A DNA stretch of 64,000 nt from Gigaspora rosea (lineage: Eukaryota > Glomeromycota > Glomeromycetes > Diversisporales > Gigasporaceae). The stretch spans positions 7,023 to 71,022 of the forward strand of contig QKWP01001066.1 in NCBI GenBank assembly GCA_003550325.1. The letters are read 5' to 3'. Positions 21,316 to 31,573 of the stretch are shown here, piece by piece. The notes under the pieces were generated by a model. It was not told where the DNA came from. It made no database searches and saw nothing but the letters and a program-made list of their open reading frames with translations. The number at the start of each line of letters is the position of its first letter. Position 1 is the stretch's first letter. Made by a program: the position numbers and the translations under genes.

Positions 21316-22269
21316 TATTTATTATAATTAAACAAATAAATAAACTAAGACAAGATCTTGTTTAAAAAAAAAAAAAGAAAAAAAAAACAAATATATATAA
21401 AGTTAGAAAAAAGCTATCAAACAAACTATCATAATTTGTACAAAATTTTATTATTACAATTAATTTTGGGCTCTTAAGTAAAATTGTTATTTGACACAAA
21501 AAAATGCCAATTCTTAAAATATATTTTGTTATTTTTTTAATAAAATTTTTTACTATGATAAAAATATATTTAAAAAAAATAAATAGTCTGTATAATAATA
21601 AATTTGCTATATTTATATTCTCTTTTATAATTCCAAGTATTTTGGGATCCTACTAGATTACTTTTGATGATTTGAAGATAAGGCAGTAAAAATGTACTAT
21701 ATTTTTTTAAATAAATTTTTTTAAATCTTTAAACAAGAATAATTTATCAAAAACTTAATTAAAATTAATAAAAATTTTTTAAAACCAATTCTAAAAACTT
21801 ATAGAATTTATTTAAAGAAATTTTTACCAAATTTAGTTAAGTTTTTGCTAAATTATTTTTGTTTAAAGGTTTAAAAAAATTTCATTAAAAAAGATATAAT
21901 GTGTTTTTACTGATTCACTTTTATTTTAACTACTATTAAAATCAAAAAAATAAGCTCTACAATTTTTAACTAAAAGCCAAAAAAGATTTATTTATTAGTT
22001 TTAGAGAATTATAGTAAATTTATAATATATTATATTAAATACTAAAAATAAAATTCTTGTATAACTATAGTAAAAATAGCAAAATACTATTTTAATTTTA
22101 TTACAAACAATATTTTTCAGATTTAACTTAGTATTAAAAAAAAATATATTAGATAATTTAGTTTAAATAATTTGCAAAATTTGCAATAATAAAAAAAATT
22201 TGACTACAAATAGAATTTAATACAATATTAGTATTGTTAAATAAAAAAAAATTTAATTGAATACAATAA
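21316..22269. other. AT-rich spacer, no gene recognised
   Basis: Nearly pure AT-rich DNA with homopolymer runs; a loose inverted similarity (aaatttttttaaatctttaaacaag at about 21714 and its complement near 21860) suggests an old foldback. Nothing else is supported. Confidence 0.5.
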
Positions 22270-22637
22270 GAGCGCTGACATTTATTATCTAATATCTATT
22301 TACTATAGGGGCTTACCAGGACCCCGAAGAACTCTAATACAACTTAGATCTGAGTTTATATAATTTTAGCAGTATTTTAGCCAAATAGATGTATAAAATA
22401 GAGCAAAATTCGAAAATTTACTATATAAAAATGCAACTTTTGATGAATTTCTATGCAAAATTTCTTTTTTTAGAATCATCTAAGTTGTATCAGAGTTCTT
22501 TGGGATCCTGGCTTAGCCCATCCTCAGATAAGGTCTATAAATAGAATTTTAGCCAATCAAATTTAATTTTAACTAAGGTAAGATTTTTTTTGATCACCAC
22601 CCCCTAAAATATTATTACCTAATAAATGTCAGTACCC
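22270..22637. mobile_element. PIF/Harbinger-like MITE interrupted by another element
   Basis: Flanked by TAA (22267-22269, 22638-22640). The ends (GAGCGCTGACATTTATTA and AATAAATGTCAGTACCC) and interior match the intact copy at 16288-16448, including tagaattttagccaatcaaa. The centre is split by a 196-bp insertion at 22316-22511. Confidence 0.85.
22316..22511. mobile_element. CCAGGANCCC-ended element nested in a MITE
   Basis: A 196-bp foldback starting CCAGGACCCCGAAGAACTCT and ending with an imperfect complement (AGAGTTCTTTGGGATCCTGG). CTTA lies on both sides (22312-22315, 22512-22515). The empty site is seen in the sister MITE (ggggcttatcccca near 16326). The same ends and a 4-bp duplication recur at 25330-25630. 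The superfamily is uncertain. Confidence 0.8.
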
Positions 22638-22689
22638 TAAGTAAATACAAAGATATATTTAAGAAAATTTTTTTTATTTTTTATTTTTT

Positions 22690-23800
22690 TTAACAACTTT
22701 TCCTAATGATTTTTTGTACCAAATTTTTCACAAAACACAACCTATAAAAACTTTGGAGTTAATACATTTGTATATAACAAAAACTTTATCTAAAAGTGTT
22801 TTGAATAAAGGGTTTCAGATCAGATATGAGAAAACTGAAATAGAGTTGAAAAAGATCTCTCTTTTTGGATTTGGCTTTCCAAGTGGAAGACTTTATTACT
22901 ATAGAAAATGTAGTAGTGCAACAACCTTGAAGTTTTTTGTCAGAAGCTACAAAAGCTTAAGCAGAAGTAGACTTTTGGTCAGACATATTATTCTCCTTAG
23001 TATAACTCTTACACTCTTTATAATTTTGGTACTCTCTTTATTTCTCTTTGGGCTTTTTGAAATTTCACCAAAAAGTAAAAAATCTAGTTTACTCTCTCCA
23101 AAAAATTGACAATATTTACTTCATCCAAATTGGGAAGACACCTATCTAATTAGAATCAAGTCACGAGTAAGTTTCAAGTTCTGCAAAATAAACAATGAAT
23201 GATACATAAGATAGTTTGAAGGAAAATTCTGTAATAAAATTTCTTTTTAGAAAGTTCTAGAAGACATATCTTGTTTAGTTATATATTTAGTGCTTTAATA
23301 AATTTTATTTTATGCAGTGTTAAATAATTTTTAAGTTTTCATAGATTTAGGTTTAGGTTTAAACTTAGTTTTCTTTTATTTATTTTTTAGCTTATCTTGT
23401 AATTACAGAATTTCTTTGTTTCTTTCATCTTGTATCAATTTTTTTCTTTTTTTCTTTGGAGGTTTCGTTGTTTTCCTTCCTTTTTTTATCCTTTTATTTC
23501 TTTTGTTTGTTTTTTCTTGTTTGGTTCAAGTATATTATATATATCCCAGACATCAATCTAGGTGAGAGGGATTTAAAAAGAATTCTGCTTGATGGAATTA
23601 GCTAAACATTTTAGTTTTCCTTATAGAAAAATTAGTACAACAAGCATATCTGGGCACTCTTAAGACAGCTGAATGGGATCATACTTGAAATTAAATTAGA
23701 AATTAGTTTAAGTAATTGAACTTTGTATTTAATTTTCTATTATACAAAAATTTAATAAAGTACTGATGAGTCTGTCAAAGAGAAAAAAATTTTTTTTTAT
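22690..23800 (+). mobile_element. Family R retroposon, copy R1
   Basis: Starts with the family's 5' word (AACTTTTCCTAATGATTTTT, matching AACTCTTTCCGATGATC elsewhere) and ends in GTCTGTCAAAGAGAAAAAAA followed by T/A runs. Flanking low-complexity words (aattttttttattttttt) may be a target duplication. The 131-aa open frame at 22714-23109 is not conserved in frame among copies, so it is not called as a gene. The block tttactctctccaaaa-attgac is the most conserved family landmark. Confidence 0.75.
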
Positions 23801-24201
23801 TTTTTTGCTATAACTAGAACTAGAATATAACTAGTGATGTACATTAAACAAAATTAGATGCTTGAACACTTTTGAATTAGACATCCAATCCAAACATCCA
23901 ATTATGATTCTTGGATCTAAATTTTTGAACCCTGCTCTAATTCATAAATTTGATTGGTTGAAATTAAATAATACTAGTATAATAATTTGTCTATTAAATG
24001 TAATACAAATATTGTCCAATCATATGTGACAAAAGTTATGTAATATTCAATGTCCAATTGAACATTGGACATATAGTAAAGTCCAAATTTAAACATCCAA
24101 CATTCAATTTTTGTTGTTGGATCATTGGACATGATATTACTACATATAATTCATTGTGTTGTTCTAAATTAAGTATTATTAGATATCACTATATAAGGAC
24201 A

Positions 24202-24402
24202 TATAAAGTTAATTTTTTGGTTCTCATAACTCAGTCAGGTTATATTTTGGATTTTTTAAAAAATTTTGTTTATATATTTTAATAGTCAAATAGGATTTTA
24301 AAAAAATTTTTTTAAAATTTTATATATAAAATTTTTCAAATAAAAGTTTGGATAAATAGTTTTTTGTCTCATATTATGAGAACCAAAAAATTAACTTTAT
24401 AT
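24202..24402. repeat. Foldback element
   Basis: 28-bp inverted arms: 24202-24229 (tataaagttaattttttggt...) and 24375-24402 (...accaaaaaattaactttata). Interior is AT-only. A small non-autonomous element of unknown class. Confidence 0.75.
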
Positions 24403-24798
24403 AGTCTAATATATTCAAATTTTATTTAATTTATAAAAAGTATTAATATGATAGTAAATATAAAACTTTTATAGATATGAAGCAAGATTTTATAGTATTT
24501 TAATTATTTGTATATATATATATATTTTTTTTAACCTTTGATAGTCTCATCGGTATTTATTTGTCAGATCAAAAAAATAGAAAGTTATACACGTGAACTA
24601 AGCTAATCTCTCAACCCAACAGGACCCCTAAATACATTTATATCATATTATTTTTTTTATATCATCTTTGGTTGTACACTTAATAATACAATTTTCTAAA
24701 AAACATAAATGTAACTGTACAATTTTGCTATTTTAATACTAGTAAACTTAGTAGATATCATATCAATTATCACAACAAACGTTTTCAGAGGTTCTAAC

Positions 24799-24987
24799 TA
24801 GAGTTAACACCTCTATCCAGATTTATATATCCGGATATATACTATGTCATGTAATATAATGTAACATAGTGTTTTTATATCCGGATATAAATAAATCCGG
24901 ATTTAAATTTAAATCCGGATATATATTATGTTAAAACCAGATAAATCCGGATATAAAAAATATATCCGGATAGAGGTGTTAATTCTA
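24799..24987. mobile_element. hAT-like MITE with 8-bp TSD
   Basis: A 189-bp element with direct 8-bp duplications GTTCTAAC (24791-24798, 24988-24995). Ends: TAGAGTTAACACCTCTATCC and, complemented, TAGAATTAACACCTCTATCC. The interior repeats atccggatat. Eight-base duplications and TAGNG-type ends are the hAT signature. Confidence 0.9.
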
Positions 24988-25322
24988 GTTCTAACCCAAC
25001 TTGCAAATCTAGCGTTATTCATAACTTCTAAGAGTACCTTAGTGCGAACCTGTCGCACTACTTTACAAATAAAGTAGACTACTATATCAGCTCTGTCAAA
25101 AGCAAAAAAAATTTCTTTAAATTCCTCCCACCTAGCAACAATGGCAGAGATATTACTATCTATATTCAACCATTAAAGAAAACAGATTGAACAAAAATAA
25201 AAAGAAATCTAAAGAAGGAAGTAACTACGCAACCTAAACGAAAAAAAAACCAAATATTAACACTAAAAAAAAACACTAAATGAAAAAGACAAAGAAAATT
25301 CTTTGCTTAAGACAAAAGCTAA

Positions 25323-26554
25323 GGGGAGCGCAGGACCCCGGACATCTAGTATAAAGGTCATACTTGTTTTTTTTCAGCAAAAACCCCTAAAATTTGAGAA
25401 GCAAAAAACAGTTTTTGCCAATTATCTTGGCATCTAGTAGACCAATTTGAACAAACTTTTTTTTAAAATGAAGCTCTCAGTGAGGCACATCTAACAAAAA
25501 AAAGTTCATTCAATTCTAATCACTAGATCAAAAGTTATTTAAACAAATATATTTTGTCATTTTTAGCAAATTGGACCAAAATTGGCCAAAATCCAGTTAT
25601 GACCTATATAAGAGATGTCTGGGGTCCTGGGAGCACCATTTATCATCTGATTTTTAGGGTGGGGGGAGGGTCAGAAAATTATCAGGTTCTAATAGCAGAT
25701 AACTTTGATTGGCTAAAATTATTAAAATTTTTAAAAATTTTTAAAATTTAACATTAAATAACTTTGGAACCAGTAATCCGTTTTGAATGATTTTACTACC
25801 AAAATGTTTGTCTCAATGAGAAGATTCCAACGAGCCTAAAATCATCAAAATCCAATCACAGGATCCCAAGATCGTTATGGATTTGTCTGCTTTAATTATA
25901 TTATTTTTGTATATCATATACAGTATTAAAAATTATTATTAAAGATTTTATAAACTTTAATATTAAATAACTTTTGAATCAGTGATCCATTTTGAATGAT
26001 TTAACTACAAAAATGCTCGTCTCAATGAGACGATTCTAATGAACCTAAAATCTTTAAATTCTGATCACGGGATCCAGAGATCATTATAGATTTGTGATAT
26101 TTTAATATAATCTATTAAAAATAATACAAATCTATAACGATCTCTGAATCCTGTGATCAGAATTTAACAATTTTAGGTTCGTTAGAATCTTCTCATTGAG
26201 ACAAGCATTTTGGTAGTAAAATCATCCAAAACGGATCACTGGTTCAAGAGTTATTTAATATTAAAGTTATAAGATCTTTAATAATAATTTTTAATTAATA
26301 TATACTAAAATAATAATTAAAGCAGACAAAACTATAACGATCTTGGATTTTGATGATTTTAGGCTCGTTGGAATCGTCACATTGAGACGAACATTTTGGT
26401 AGTAAAATTATCCAAAACAGATCACTGGTTCAAAAGTTATTTAATGCTAAATTTTACAAATTTTAAAAATTTTAGCCAATCAAATTGCGGTATTTGACGA
26501 TCAGGTGGGGTAGCCTCTTAGTAGCAAAAAATCAGATAATAAATGGCGCTCCCC
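25323..26554. mobile_element. Large PIF-like foldback element, interrupted
   Basis: Flanked by TAA (25320-25322, 26555-26557). Ends GGGGAGC[insertion]..ACCATTTATCATCTGATTTTT and the complement of GGGGAGCGCCATTTATTATC. After removing the insertion at 25330-25630 the element is almost one long inverted repeat with arms of about 450 bp meeting near 26100. The arms repeat ggatcactggttcaaaagtt, tctcaatgagacgat and aatcacaggatcccaagatc. Related foldbacks lie at 35395-35850 and 42110-42420. Confidence 0.85.
25330..25630. mobile_element. CCAGGANCCC-ended element nested in the PIF-like foldback
   Basis: A 301-bp insertion with ends (G)CAGGACCCCGGACATCT and AGATGTCTGGGGTCCTGG and GAGC duplicated on both sides (25326-25329, 25631-25634). 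A diverged copy lies at about 33228-33520, sharing agcaaaaac..ccaaaattt and ggccaaaat.tagttatga. Confidence 0.8.
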
Positions 26555-27092
26555 TAATGGAAATAAATAATGATAATAACTAAGGTAAAAATTATATAAT
26601 ACTATACAGAAAAACGCCCACCTAAGTATTATATGTACATATAAAAAAAAATAAGATAAAAAACTACGTCTACAAGAATATTCTAGAAAGAAATTTCATT
26701 TTGGTATTTTCTCCAAACTATTGCACGTGTTTTCTATTGTTTATCACAAGATCCCAATGCATGTCGTGACTTGCTTCTATTTTGGTAGACGCTATCCCAA
26801 TTTGAAATTGTAAACAATGCTGATCTTTTAAAGGTGATCGAAATTTTGAAAAGTCCAAAAGAGAGTAAGACGATATTGGTTCCAAATTTAAAGGTGAGTA
26901 AATTCCAGATAAAACTTATTTTTTTGTTGTTCCCTACTGTTTTACCACAGGTTACTTCATCAACGAAGAGGTTCTTTTCTCTTTACCAAAATTTCTCGTA
27001 CAAGGGTGCTACCTCTTGCCAGTTATTTTGTAAAAAAAACACTTTTGGCTTGTATGACGAAAATACAAAGAAGTTCTCAAAGTGATAGTTAA

Positions 27093-27245
27093 GGGGAGTA
27101 ACAAAAATCAGGTGATTTTTTAGGGGGGGAGGGGGGTAAAAAAAGTTGAAATTATATATAAGAACCTGACTATTTATATATCGAGGAAGAGGGAGGGGGG
27201 GTAGGCCTCTGATAAAAAATAATCAGGTGATTAATGACACTGCCC
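27093..27245. mobile_element. PIF/Harbinger-like MITE
   Basis: A 153-bp element flanked by TAA (27090-27092, 27246-27248). Ends GGGGAGTAACAAAAATCAGG and CCTGATTAATGACACTGCCC; internal G-runs (agggggggaggggggt). The uninterrupted sequence tagttaacctttgtagaaacc in R5 (near 50391-50411) is the empty site. Confidence 0.85.
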
Positions 27246-27293
27246 TAACCTTTATAAAAACCGTTTTCTGTGTTATTTTACTATGGGAAATTA

Positions 27294-27642
27294 TAGGCAT
27301 CTCTCGCAGGATATATATAAGCTATATATCTCCCTTAACCAAATTCGTTTAAGGTAGGGTTAGAGTTTGTGTAAGGGTTAGTGTTAGTAATGTATATAGT
27401 AAAATTGGTCAAGAAAAATTTTTTTGTTAGGCTCGAAAGGTAGTTTCTTATGTAAATGTTCAAGAAATAAACAATTTTTAAAAAGGCGAACGTTTGTTTT
27501 GAAATTTGCCTGATCGTGTTATGTTACACCAAGAGCGATTAACTATTCGCTAATTTGGCATCGATCATCACGTGGAATGATTTTTATTGGCCAATTTCGC
27601 GGGAGATACATCTCCCACGGGAGATGCCTAGAAACACCCTTC
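27294..27642. mobile_element. TAGGCATCTC foldback MITE with telomere-like core
   Basis: Inverted ends TAGGCATCTCTCGCAGGATA and the complement of TAGGCATCTCCCGTGGGAGA. The core contains gtagggttagagtttgtgtaagggttagtg. It lies within R2. No convincing target duplication was found. Confidence 0.7.
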
Positions 27643-27913
27643 TACTATATATAAAATATAGACAATGCTCTAACAAAAAACTTTTTGTTTTTCTTTAGTA
27701 GGAAAAATTGGTCCAAGAAAAAGTTTTTAAAAATTTATTATTTGTATATACTGTACTTTAGTTAAAATTATTATATTATTACAAAAGTAAAATTTCTTAT
27801 TTTTTGACTTTGAAAAATTATTTTTAAACATGTTTTTTAGATTTGTTTATTTATAAAAAATATATAAAAAATTAAACTTTAAAGTTACAAATTATAAAAA
27901 AATAAATAAATAT

Positions 27914-28498
27914 AGGGAATTGCTATTCGCACCATGGTTACACAAGATTTACTATTTTTAGAATTCAAAATAATATATGCACTTATATTACACAAAGGCT
28001 CAGCGCATTGTTTTTGCAAAAATAAATTTTTGGTTACACGCTGCTAATGTCGTGTAACGTTATACAAGGCTAATTTTGGTAACCTAAGCCTGGGTCAGCC
28101 AGCATTAAGCTTAATGCTGGTGGGCACTATCATGATAATGCCCCCTAGCGGGGTTAAACATAATTTTGGCCCACTCTAACCCTAAATCTAAATAGTATAT
28201 ATACAGTAATTGGCTAGATTTAGGGTTAAGGTGGGCCAGAATTATGTCTAATCCCGCTGGGGGCATTATCATGATAGTGCCCCAGCATAAAGCTTAATGC
28301 TGGCCGACTCAGGTTGGGTTACCAAAATTAGACTTGTGTAACGTTATACAACATTAGCAATGTGTAATCAAAAATTATTTTTGCAAAATTAATGCACCAG
28401 GCCTTTGTGTAACACAAGTGCATAAATTCTAAATATAGAAAATATTGTGTAACCATGGTGTGAATAGCAAAAATCCATGGTGCGAATAGCAATTCCCT
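27914..28498. mobile_element. Long perfect-type foldback element
   Basis: A 585-bp element that is almost entirely an inverted repeat, with arms of about 290 bp centred near 28206. Ends AGGGAATTGCTATTCGCACC and its complement; AAATAT on each side (27908-27913, 28499-28504). The arms contain gttacacaa, cgttataca, taatgctgg, ggcattatcatgata, and ccctaaatcta near the centre. It is noncoding. A relic of one end lies near 1465-1500. Confidence 0.9.
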
Positions 28499-29044
28499 AA
28501 ATATAATAGTATAAAAAAGAGTTAAGTTTTCTAATAAAATAAATAATTTTGTGCATTTAGTTTTTTTTAGCTATATTATAGTAAGTATTAATTAAAAAAA
28601 TAATATTTACAATTAAAAAATAATAATTATACTTATCTGTTTAGTCTTTTTATCAATTTCAAATATATATACTTGTTTAGTACAGTGAAGAATTTCTCAA
28701 AAAAATTTTTTGTTCTTTGAGAACATAAATTTTTAATTTTATGTTCTCAAAAAAAATTTAATGTGCACTATAATTTTTTTTAAAAATAAAATTTTTAAAA
28801 TTATATAACATTCATAATAAATTTATTTATTATAATTTTTAAAACAAAAATACTATATTTACTTAAATATCTATAATTGAAAATGAGAAAAACTAGCCCA
28901 AAAATTATAAGCTTTTTGAAAACTAAATTTTTTATAGGAAGGACTATTAACTTTGATTATTAAGATAATTAAAAGTATTAATTCGCATTTTGTTATGAAC
29001 TTTTGTCTTAATTAAATTTTGTTGTAAAAAAATTCACTCAATAA

Positions 29045-29696
29045 GGGAAGTGCAGTAAATTACGTGATTAGGGTTTACATAGGTTCTGATCTCTTCCTAG
29101 TGATAGAACTATTGACCAATCAAATTTTATAATATTTAAAAAAAACTCAAAAATGTCTTTGACCTAAAAATAAGATACTCCACAATCGACAAAAGTCACT
29201 ACCTAGTAAAGTCTAAATTTTACTAAGCAAATCGATTAAAATTACTTAAATAAACTTATTCAGCAGGTCAAAATACACTTACCACAAAATTTTCATAAGT
29301 ATTGGAAAACTTTTTATTNTACCACAAAATTTTCATAAGTATTGGAAAACTTTTTATTAATTGACTTTTAATTTTTACGTTTGACAGAAAAATTAAAATT
29401 TTTTAAAAAAATATATTCGATGAACGTAAAAATTAAAAGTCAATTAATAAAAAGTTCTCCAATACTTATAAAAATTTTGTAGCAAGTGTATTTTGACCTG
29501 CTAAATAAGTTTACTTAAATAATTTTAATCGATTTGCTTAGTAAAATTTAGACTTTACTATGTAGCAACTTTCCGCGATTAACTAAAAATTGATTTTACT
29601 TCAATATGATTGGCTATTTATACTATATATATAGATATATAGGACGTGGTAGGTGGCGGACCCTACTAGAAAATTATGTAATTTACTGCACTTCCC
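29045..29696. mobile_element. GGGAAGTGCAG foldback nested in a hAT-like element
   Basis: Ends GGGAAGTGCAGTAAATTACG and the matching GTAATTTACTGCACTTCCC. Flanked by TAA on the left and TTA on the right, so a PIF-like target duplication is possible but imperfect. The long arms include ctaagcaaatcgattaaaat and aggtcaaaatacactt, words shared with other foldbacks here. Confidence 0.75.
29280..29358. other. Probable assembly artefact: duplicated 39-mer around one N
   Basis: A 39-base segment (29280-29318, starting taccacaaaattttcataag) is repeated exactly at 29320-29358 with a single N between. The opposite arm of the palindrome (about 29433-29480) has only one copy, so the direct repeat is most likely two contig ends joined without collapsing their overlap. 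Confidence 0.85.
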
Positions 29697-29862
29697 TTAT
29701 TATTATTAATTTTATATATATCTTATGAGAACATAAATTATAAATTTTATGTTCTTAGCTTGTTCTCAAAAGAGAACATGATTTCTAATTATAGTGTTCT
29801 CAAATTTTTTTGAATGTTCTTGAAAACATTGAGAACATTAAATATTCTTCACTAGTTTAGTA

Positions 29863-30863
29863 TATAGTAAATACGAAAGTCTTTACACAAAAAAATATAA
29901 ATAAGTACTAATAGTAAAAATAAAATACCAAATGCATGTAGGTATACTAAGCCCTTGTTATGTCAATCAAGCAGTAAAGTAAAATATTTTTAATATTTAA
30001 TAGTTAGATAGTTATATAGTATAATTGGTAATATAAAATTTTTAGTAAAGCACCAAATAAATTTTGACAAAATAAACAAAATATCAAGATTGTGGCATGT
30101 TAAAATACAGAAATAAAGCATAATGTGATGTGATTTTTTTTTATGCAAACTTTTAATAAGATTAGTATTATTAGTTATAAACAGCTAATCAGATTAGTTT
30201 TGTCTTATATTGTTTGTTTTCTAAGTATTTAATTCACTATATCGATACTGTTTATTTATTACATTCTATATTATATATTGATTTTTTAATAAAATTTTTG
30301 TATGTACTGTATTCTATATAAACCAATGTTAAGTTCTACTAATTAAAAGTCTATATTATACCCAAAAAATAAAAATTTCTAGTTCTTAAAATAAAATATT
30401 AATTAATATTAATTTTTTGCATTCTTATATTTAAAAACAATAAATTATATCTAATTAAATTATAATTAAATAGTTTGTTTAAATAATAATATATTTATTT
30501 TAAAAACAAATACAAAAATAAGTATTTACAATATTATAATAACAAAATTCATATATATTTCAAACATTTTATATTATAAAACAACAATGCTTATTTAATT
30601 AAATTATGATTTAACTATGTTTTGTTTAAATAATAATATATTATTTTAAAAACAAATACAGGAATAAGCTTTTAAATAATCTCATAATAATAGAATTCAT
30701 AATAATAATCTAAGTTATAAAAATTTATAAAATTGTTATTAATTTTGAAATTTTTAATATACTATATAGTAGCACTAATAGTTATGTTAATTGAAATTTA
30801 AATATATTAATTTATTTAACAAAAAAAATCTTACAAAATATTTTAATTGGTCTCACCATTAAC

Positions 30864-30898
<35 letters not shown>

Positions 30899-31311
30899 TT
30901 TAATTTGTACTACTGTATTTGATTTTAAAATAACTATTAACAAAAAAGTAATTAAAAATAATATATAAAAACAAATAGATGTAAAAATTTATTAATAAAT
31001 TAAAAAAATAGTCTACTATAGTTTTTATTTTTTATTTTTTAAAACTATTTACTTAAAAATTGAAAAGAAATAGTCTAAACTATAAATTTGCCAATGTTTA
31101 AATACTAATATTTTGAAAAAAATAGTCAATTTTCTCTTATAACCAAAAACTAAAAGAGCAATAATTACTTTCATTATTTTTATACTTTATTATGAATATT
31201 AGTTTTAAGTATATTAGTAATATTGTATTGAATAAACTAGTATTAAAAGAATTTTATATTATAAAAAGCTAATTATTCAAAATTGTATTACTTTTAGCAT
31301 GTAATACCTAT
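29863..31311. other. AT-rich spacer, no gene recognised
   Basis: About 1.4 kb of AT-rich DNA with no supported gene. A 28-base A homopolymer lies at 30868-30895. Two segments with taattaaattat..ttaaataataatat (about 30440 and 30590) are diverged direct repeats. Confidence 0.5.
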
Positions 31312-31573
31312 TATATGGAGGTGAGTCAGTAGAAAAGGAACAAATCATTTTAGTAAAATTTTTTTAATTTTTAAACTAAAATATCTTGACAACTATTTAA
31401 TCAAATTTGCTAAAAATTTTTTTATTTTAATTTTGAAATTATATAGAATTAAAATAAAAAAAATTATTAAATTAAAATTTATTAAGATAGTTGCTAAGAT
31501 ATTTAAGCTTAAAGTCAAGAAAACTTTTATTTAGAAAAAATTTGTCCCTTTTCTACTGACTCACTCCCATATA
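31312..31573. mobile_element. TATATGG Tc1/mariner-type MITE, intact
   Basis: A 262-bp foldback with ends TATATGGAGGTGAGTCAGTA and the complement of TATATGGGAGTGAGTCAGTA; the TIR continues through gaaaaggNacaaat. It is the uninterrupted copy of the element at 57252-58129. Confidence 0.85.

Larger units (their letters stand above)
24525..27720 (-). mobile_element. Family R retroposon, copy R2, split by several insertions
   Basis: A minus-strand R copy: its A-rich 3' end lies near 24525-24545, the family landmark (ctttTaaaggtgatcg version) near 26825, and the 5' region (aaaaactttttgttttt..ggtccaag) near 27680-27715. It has been interrupted by a hAT-like element (24799-24987), a PIF-like foldback (25323-26554, itself interrupted), a PIF-like MITE (27093-27245) and a TAGGCATCTC foldback (about 27294-27642). 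Uninterrupted R copies R4 and R5 give the approximate empty sites. No intact protein remains; 26834-27085 on the plus strand is antisense to the element. Confidence 0.7.
28683..29854. mobile_element. hAT-like element with 8-bp TSD, carrying a nested foldback
   Basis: Direct 8-bp duplications GTTTAGTA (28675-28682, 29855-29862). Ends CAGTGAAGAA and the complement of TAGTGAAGAATATTTAATG, with subterminal gagaacataaatttt inverted words. The interior holds a second foldback at 29045-29696. No transposase frame remains. Confidence 0.88.
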
